NCBI GenBank assembly: GCA_964415605.1 | Contig: CAYQBA010000132.1 | Location: 1-13,241, forward strand | DNA: 13,241 nucleotides | From: UCB3 sp964415605 | GTDB taxonomy: Bacteria > Chloroflexota > Anaerolineae > Epilineales > Epilineaceae | Direction: 5' to 3' | Shown here: positions 6,901 through 10,469 of the stretch, in pieces | Position numbering within the stretch: the stretch's first letter is position 1 | How the letters are laid out: each line of letters starts with the position of its first letter | The notes under the pieces: model-generated | The model's input: the letters and a program-made list of their open reading frames with translations, nothing else | Told to the model about the DNA's origin: nothing | The model's database searches: none | Program-made: the position numbers and the translations under genes

Positions 6901-8132
6901 TCGAGGTACGTCCAGGTGTCGTCGCTGCGCGTCGGGCACTCGCACCCGGTGCTGTCGTCGAAGGTGCCGTTGTGGTCGAGGATGACGATGCCCCGGCCGA
7001 CCGAGGTTCCGTCGCCGTTGCCGACCCACACGTGTCCCTGTGCGTCGACGTCGATCGACCAGACGGTGTTGCCCCGCAGGCCCCCGTCGATGCCGGCGCG
7101 CTTGGGCCGGGTGTACGACGGCTGCCCGGACTGGCAGCCGACCTTGCGCAGCCCGTTCTGCATGAGGAGCAAGCCGTGCCCGAGCGTCCCCACCCACATC
7201 CGCCCGGCCGCGTCGGCGCGCAGCGCCGTCACGTGCGACCCATAGCAGCTGTTCGACGACTGCGCCGAGACCCAGGCGGCCCACGTGTTGCCCTGGCGAG
7301 CCGCCAGCCCCCCGCCGGCGAGGACCCAGTAGCCCGGCGCGTCCTTGCGGCAGTCGTTGTCGTCGCAGGCCTTGGCGTTCCAGACGTAGTAGGGCCGCGT
7401 GCCGATCCACAGGATGCCGTCGGAGCCGAGCGCCAGGTCGGTGATGTTCTCCGACGGGATCGTCTTGTAGTCCTCGTCGACGACGCTGCCCTGGAACGAC
7501 ACGTGGGTTTCCTCGTCCCAGGTATCGGTGGCCGGGGCGTAGCGCGCGAGGCCGCCGGGCTTGAAGGCGCCGGGCTCGCGGGTGTCGGGGTGGGGGCGGG
7601 TGGGGTCCCATTCCTGGGCGAAGCCCACCCACAGCCGGCCGTCGGAGGTCGGCTCGAGCGCCGTCGTGGCCCGCGACGGCATGTCCGGCGAGCTGTCCGG
7701 GGTCACGGCGGTGAACCGCCGCGTGCCTTCGTCCCACCGGGCTAGGCCGCGCGCGGTCGCGACCCACAGCACGCCGTTGGGGGCGCGGGCGACGTCGTGG
7801 ACGATGTTCGACGGCAGGCCGTCCTGGGGGGCGAGGAACTGCTCGAAGCTGGCGGTGGCGACGTCCCACCGCACCACGCCGCCGCCGTCGGTGGCGACCC
7901 ACGCTGCCGGGCCTTCGCGCAGCAGGCGGTTGATCCGGTCGCCGTTCGCGTGGGTGATCCACTGGCCGCCGCCGCCCGCGGGCCACGGCGGATCGATGTC
8001 GGAGAGCGTGGGCGCGTGCCGGCCGTCCATCGCACCGACGAGGGTCGCCAGCGCCGCCAGCACCAGGCCCGTGCCGGCCAGCAGGCGCGGGCCAACCGAC
8101 GATACCGGTCGTGGGGGGGCGCCGGGTCTCAT
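3963..8132 (-). CDS. Giant secreted multi-propeller protein: 14-blade Reg_prop region, Thr/Pro linker with internal LFVPLV motif, C-terminal third propeller
   Basis: The protein has 1389 residues. A signal-peptide-like N-terminus (hydrophobic core about 17-34, ending LVGA) is followed by a blade-rich region to about 921. I count 14 blade strands there (WVATDGGG, WVATARG, WIGTRP, WVGTLG, WVGTGN, WIGSLG and others), consistent with two seven-bladed propellers. An unrecognized insert of about 80 residues (about 505-587) sits between blades 8 and 9. Residues 922-1094 are a Thr/Pro/Ser/Ala linker, interrupted at 987-996 by CWLFVPLVAN and flanking Cys residues. Residues 1095-1389 form a different propeller: seven repeats such as NVWIVGAKGT, GYIVGNNGT, GVMVGDNGN and DGWGVGKGG, resembling BNR/Ycf48-like folds. 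AAGAGG 8 bases before the ATG supports this start; the in-frame extension to 8267 would bury the signal peptide. Probably co-transcribed with the upstream glycosyltransferase and the downstream paralogue. Function unknown; adhesion, ligand sensing or surface scaffolding are possible. Confidence 0.85.
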   Translation of the reverse strand: MRPGAPPRPVSSVGPRLLAGTGLVLAALATLVGAMDGRHAPTLSDIDPPWPAGGGGQWITHANGDRINRLLREGPAAWVATDGGGVVRWDVATASFEQFLAPQDGLPSNIVHDVARAPNGVLWVATARGLARWDEGTRRFTAVTPDSSPDMPSRATTALEPTSDGRLWVGFAQEWDPTRPHPDTREPGAFKPGGLARYAPATDTWDEETHVSFQGSVVDEDYKTIPSENITDLALGSDGILWIGTRPYYVWNAKACDDNDCRKDAPGYWVLAGGGLAARQGNTWAAWVSAQSSNSCYGSHVTALRADAAGRMWVGTLGHGLLLMQNGLRKVGCQSGQPSYTRPKRAGIDGGLRGNTVWSIDVDAQGHVWVGNGDGTSVGRGIVILDHNGTFDDSTGCECPTRSDDTWTYLDFDSAPGDSDALVTVLSVGPETTLVGTRDHAHGDGFGLRALSPAEERWDPLRTADRGLPSNHIVDLAHNPVTGEIWATFRNRGVGRFDGQRWQSWRMFGPGTRVASVTLDTRAGLARLPVDLPTAEAFLQAFPILPAMIRIGDDPVFYRVRRYVPPAGNLTAMLEVTPKLGRTAKLGTRVFTVDRGPASDQATQIAVDSDGSVWVGGRETVWLGQDCPSDRVSTGECWLDGGIARWDGSRWQAYDQENSAIPDQEVQSVALDHRGRVWVGTGNGKSEGNGIGIVDPATGDWTVLDRTLLPAQQRFGSNGIADMDVDSATGDIWVAHHGVIEYHENLSGSYDRVYTGGGVSRWDGAAWRTWAKPTARLTAFGPAGDLAAVMVDRAHDRVWTGGWVDAAEFHWLLGYGINAAVNWCPLSSCTDGGWESRVWPEDGTVADIAQDARGRVWVGTHRNGVGIVPPANGLKLWDGDGWYGLSPDNSGVVANEVTALVQAGDRMWIGSLGLGISEYVEVPPATPTPRLTATPSDSPTPEASHTPLATPTDEHTPTPEATAPPTATVTAPPTATPVGACYRGAPCWLFVPLVANGDACAACPPPTVTSMARTPAPASQTPLAATPMPSATATAAAPTALATLTPTASTTLPPSETPIPSATPTATPVPPSATATASPTRTASPTPSATPTPKVAPLGTWALYEPAPGVRIPNVDFFDVHGSSPNNVWIVGAKGTALFWDGNELLIETLPTTEDLTRVLMLSDRRGYIVGNNGTVFEMRSGRWVRANTGSIVDNWNAVGAVDVGGTSRAWILGNDRGNRLFFDGQQWAPTSPDDRNTNHKYTGVAMLSPTRAFAVQAGSGGRIFEWNGTAWLPGPSPGPMQDIHVISPTEGVMVGDNGNVWQIGAAGTWAAMPQRPQARGATLNSVYMVSPERIFAGGTLTSLFIWDGAAWTSQTVRASNRDVQGVWISPDAADGWGVGKGGLLLRYR
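4851..5369 (-). repeat. Thr/Pro/Ser/Ala low-complexity linker coding region with internal LFVPLV motif
   Basis: This part of the 1389-residue protein (residues 922-1094) consists mostly of TP, AT, SP and TA dipeptides. One ordered island at 5145-5174 encodes CWLFVPLVAN, and Cys residues sit on both sides (CYRGAPC before, ACAAC after). The DNA is correspondingly repetitive (recurring GTGGGCGTCGG-like blocks on the plus strand), but these are degenerate codon repeats, not a spacer-repeat array. Such linkers are extended stalks and plausible O-glycosylation substrates. Confidence 0.8.
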
Positions 8133-8321
8133 GCTGCACACCTCTTGGGCTTCAAGGATCAGGACAGGGAAGGAGGTCGATGCGCGATGGCCCGCCGATC
8201 CGACTCGGTCGATGGACGGCTGCGTTGGGGTGATGGGCGCGCGATGTCGGGGTGGGTTGACGGGCATCGCCGCGGCCGCGTTACGCCGGGTTTTCCCGCC
8301 GGGCGCCTCGTCGATCGCCGT
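8133..8321 (-). promoter_or_regulatory. Intergenic region with Shine-Dalgarno for the large propeller gene
   Basis: On the minus strand AAGAGG (8146-8141) is followed by TGTGCAGC and the ATG at 8132, a good ribosome binding site. Elsewhere in this 189-base gap I find no -10-like AT-rich hexamer with a -35 partner. After the glycosyltransferase stop there is only a weak, mismatched hairpin around 8284-8301 with no T-run. Read-through from the upstream glycosyltransferase gene is therefore likely. Confidence 0.55.
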
Positions 8322-10253
8322 TCAAGGGGACAGGAAGCGCGCGGCGATCGCGCGCGTCTCGCGCGTTCGCGCGTCGTGATACGCGGCGGTGGCGGCGAGG
8401 AAGTCCGTGAAGGCCGCCCGGGCGTCGGTGTCCCGACCGGCGTCCTGGTAAAGCTGGCCGAGGCGAAACAGGCTCTCGCGGCACAGGGCGTTGTGCTCGC
8501 TGCGGACCCGGTCGCGCACGCCTTCGAGCGCTGCCATGGCCTCGGCCGGCCGCCGCGCCTGGTACAGGATGACCGCGAGCTGGGTGGTGAGGCGGCAAGC
8601 GGCGGTCGGAAGCGCGTCGCGCGCCCGGCGCAGCGCGGCCGCCGCGTCGTCGAGCCGGCCGGCGTTCTGCAGCACCACGGCCAGCCGTTCGTGGGCGTCG
8701 AGGTGGTCCGGATAGCTGGCCAGCACCTCGCGCAGCGCCGCTTCGGCACGCGGCCAGTCCTGCGCATGAATGGCCACGTCCGCGCGCAAGAGCATGGCGT
8801 CGGTCAGCGGCATGATCGCCAGCGCGGCCTCGGCGGCGCGGCCCGCCTCGGCGGCATCGCCGGCCCGCAGCGTGAACGCGCCGTACTGCGCCCACGCGAA
8901 CGCCGAGCCGGGGTCGGTCCGCACGCCGCGCTGCCACAGCGCGAGGTCGTCGCCCCAGACGCGGGTGTAGGCCACGGCGAGCGCCGCGAGGACCAGCACG
9001 ATGGCGGCGGCGCCGGCAGCGAAGGCGCGGTCGAACGCCGCCGGTGGCCACGGCCGTGCTCGCCGGAGGCGCTCGCCGCCGAGTCCCACGAGCATGAGCA
9101 GCCCGAAGAGCGGCAGGTACAGGTAGCGGTCTTGGACGATCCGCTCGGGGTGGAAGGCGCCGACGTTCAGGACGGGCGCCAGCGTCGTCCCCAGCCACGC
9201 CGCGCCGATCCCGACACGGGCGTCGCGCCGCCACAACCCGGCGACGGCGGTGGCAAACGCGGCGGTGATCACAAGCGGCACACCGAGGTTGCCCCAGCCC
9301 GCCGATGCGGCCGGCACGGCGCGCAGCGGATACACCGGCCCGAGCCCGACGGGCCACGCCGCCTGCCGCAGGTAGAAGGCGAACACCTCCGGGGTCGAGA
9401 CGACGACGGCCGCGGCACCGGGTGACCACGGGTTCTGCACGGTCCAGTAGCCCAGCACGGACGCGCGCACGATCCAGTAGCCGGCGGCCAGCGCGAGGAA
9501 CGGCGCGGTCGCGATCGCCACGCCGCGCCCGCGCCCGTGCCGCTCGCGTGGCCAGGCGACCCACAGCGTCGCGGCCACCACGATCGGGAACAGGACCGCG
9601 ATCTCCTTGGTGCCGAGGGCGACCGCAAACGCGCCGAGCCCGACCCCCCAGCCGAGCCCGCGCCGACGGGGATCCCGAACCGCCATCACGACGGCGGCGA
9701 GCGACACGAACAGCGCCAATGCGCACAGCGGGTCGTGGCTGCTCGACACCCACGTGACCGCCTCGACGCGGGTGGGGTGAACGGCGAAGACCGCCATGAT
9801 GGCGAGGCTGGTGAGGCGCCGGAGACCCAAGATGCGGAGGAGGGCGTAACCGGCGATGCACGCGACCACGTGCAACGCGAGGCTCGTGACATGCCAGCCC
9901 AGGGCGTCCTCGACGCCCCAGACGCGGCTGTTCAGCATCAGCCAGGCCACGAACACGGGCCGCCAGTAGTTGCTGCGCGCGGCCGCCGCGTCCCCCGTGA
10001 ACGACCAGACGTCCGACGTCAGCGCCTGCCAGGCGGCACGGGGGTCCTGGATCAACATGTTCTGGACGATCTGGTGGTGATCGTCGTACACAAAGGCCCC
10101 GCGGACGCCCGGGCCGAGGGCGACGAGGATGAGCAGGGCGAGCACGAGGCCGACCTGCCAAAGCTCACGCGTGGCAAAGGGCGGATCGACGGGATCGGTC
10201 GTGCGGGGCTGATCGGCGTGGGACACGGGACCGTCGATCGGGATGGTGGGCAT
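8322..10253 (-). CDS. TMTC-like GT-C glycosyltransferase: multi-pass membrane protein with C-terminal TPR domain
   Basis: The protein has 643 residues. Residues 32-50 form the first membrane segment, followed by FVYDDHHQIVQN with Asp57-Asp58 in the first outer loop, where GT-C enzymes place their catalytic acidic pair. Further family signatures are NYWRPVF (95-101), VHPTRVEAVTW (158-168), ALGTKEIAVLFP (212-223) and QDRYLYLP (374-381); hydrophobic segments continue to about 430. Residues 436-643 are about five tetratricopeptide repeats. This matches the TMTC/DUF1736-type family, whose eukaryotic members are protein O-mannosyltransferases using dolichol-phosphate sugars; bacterial members are mostly uncharacterized. 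I infer that it glycosylates exported proteins on the outer face of the membrane, with the Thr/Pro-rich propeller proteins encoded next as candidate substrates. The frame stays open to 10397, but that extension runs into the neighbouring terminator and through a TATAAT box, so the ATG at 10253 is preferred. There is no Shine-Dalgarno, and the message may be leaderless. Confidence 0.87.
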   Translation of the reverse strand: MPTIPIDGPVSHADQPRTTDPVDPPFATRELWQVGLVLALLILVALGPGVRGAFVYDDHHQIVQNMLIQDPRAAWQALTSDVWSFTGDAAAARSNYWRPVFVAWLMLNSRVWGVEDALGWHVTSLALHVVACIAGYALLRILGLRRLTSLAIMAVFAVHPTRVEAVTWVSSSHDPLCALALFVSLAAVVMAVRDPRRRGLGWGVGLGAFAVALGTKEIAVLFPIVVAATLWVAWPRERHGRGRGVAIATAPFLALAAGYWIVRASVLGYWTVQNPWSPGAAAVVVSTPEVFAFYLRQAAWPVGLGPVYPLRAVPAASAGWGNLGVPLVITAAFATAVAGLWRRDARVGIGAAWLGTTLAPVLNVGAFHPERIVQDRYLYLPLFGLLMLVGLGGERLRRARPWPPAAFDRAFAAGAAAIVLVLAALAVAYTRVWGDDLALWQRGVRTDPGSAFAWAQYGAFTLRAGDAAEAGRAAEAALAIMPLTDAMLLRADVAIHAQDWPRAEAALREVLASYPDHLDAHERLAVVLQNAGRLDDAAAALRRARDALPTAACRLTTQLAVILYQARRPAEAMAALEGVRDRVRSEHNALCRESLFRLGQLYQDAGRDTDARAAFTDFLAATAAYHDARTRETRAIAARFLSP

Positions 10254-10268
10254 GGCGTAGGGATTATA
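10254..10268 (-). promoter_or_regulatory. Consensus -10 box just upstream of the glycosyltransferase ATG; probable leaderless promoter
   Basis: The minus strand carries TATAAT at 10268-10263, then CCCTACGCC and the ATG at 10253. Only 9 bases separate the hexamer from the start codon, so transcription would begin at or within a few bases of the ATG. No Shine-Dalgarno is present. No -35 match is visible 16-18 bases upstream, where the DNA is a GC run. A perfect TATAAT in such GC-rich sequence is unlikely to be chance. Confidence 0.6.
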
Positions 10269-10316
10269 CCGCGCCGCGGTGAGCGGGGGGCGCCGCGCGC
10301 CTGGGTCGGGCAACGC

Positions 10317-10344
10317 GGCAAGCTCGGCCTGGCGAGCTCGCCGC
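10317..10344. promoter_or_regulatory. Tandem 14-bp imperfect repeat containing a 12-bp palindrome, candidate operator
   Basis: GGCAAGCTCGGCCT (10317-10330) is followed immediately by GGCGAGCTCGCCGC (10331-10344). The second copy holds the perfect palindrome GGCGAGCTCGCC (10331-10342), and the first matches it at 10 of 12 positions. The repeat lies about 50-80 bases upstream of the -10 box for the glycosyltransferase gene, a plausible place for a regulator. It could be chance in GC-rich DNA. Confidence 0.35.
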
Positions 10345-10370
10345 GTCGACCTGCTGGGTGGAGACCGCCG

Positions 10371-10418
10371 GTTTACAAACGCACAACCGGGGCGCAAGCA
10401 TCGCTGCTTGCGCCCCGG
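10371..10418 (-). terminator. Intrinsic terminator of the P-domain surface-protein gene
   Basis: Perfect 14-bp arms, CCGGGGCGCAAGCA (10387-10400) and TGCTTGCGCCCCGG (10405-10418), enclose a 4-nt loop that reads GCGA, a GNRA tetraloop, on the minus-strand transcript. Downstream in that direction comes the T-rich tract TTGTGCGTTTGT (10386-10375). It begins about 50 bases after the surface-protein stop at 10470. It is the clearest terminator in the window and isolates that gene from the glycosyltransferase promoter. Confidence 0.85.
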
Positions 10419-10469
10419 CGCGTCTTCTCCGGTGCGGGGCGGGATCCCGCCGCCGCGGTCGTCGTCAGG

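Noticed and set aside
4770..7745. A 991-codon open frame on the plus strand, and another of 924 codons at 1858-4632.
   Set aside because: They lie antisense to the propeller genes, and their translations are Arg/Gly/Ala/Pro-rich without domains. Long antisense frames are expected opposite high-GC genes. The minus-strand frames show blade repeats, signal peptides and ribosome binding sites.
3963..8132. Hybrid two-component sensor kinase.
   Set aside because: The Reg_prop blades fit the sensor part, but there is no Y_Y_Y domain, transmembrane helix after the propellers, histidine kinase or response-regulator domain in either propeller gene.
8133..8267. Upstream start for the 1389-residue protein (45 more residues).
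   Set aside because: It would place the signal peptide internally. AAGAGG at 8141-8146 points to the ATG at 8132.
8284..8301. Hairpin after the glycosyltransferase stop (CGGG-TTTT-CCCG core).
   Set aside because: Only 4 bp, then a mismatch and 2 bp more, and no T-run follows in the minus direction. It is too weak to call a terminator.
10254..10397. Upstream ATG for the glycosyltransferase (48 more residues).
   Set aside because: The extension overlaps the terminator stem of the neighbouring gene and reads through TATAAT; its residues are Arg/Pro-rich and not family-like.
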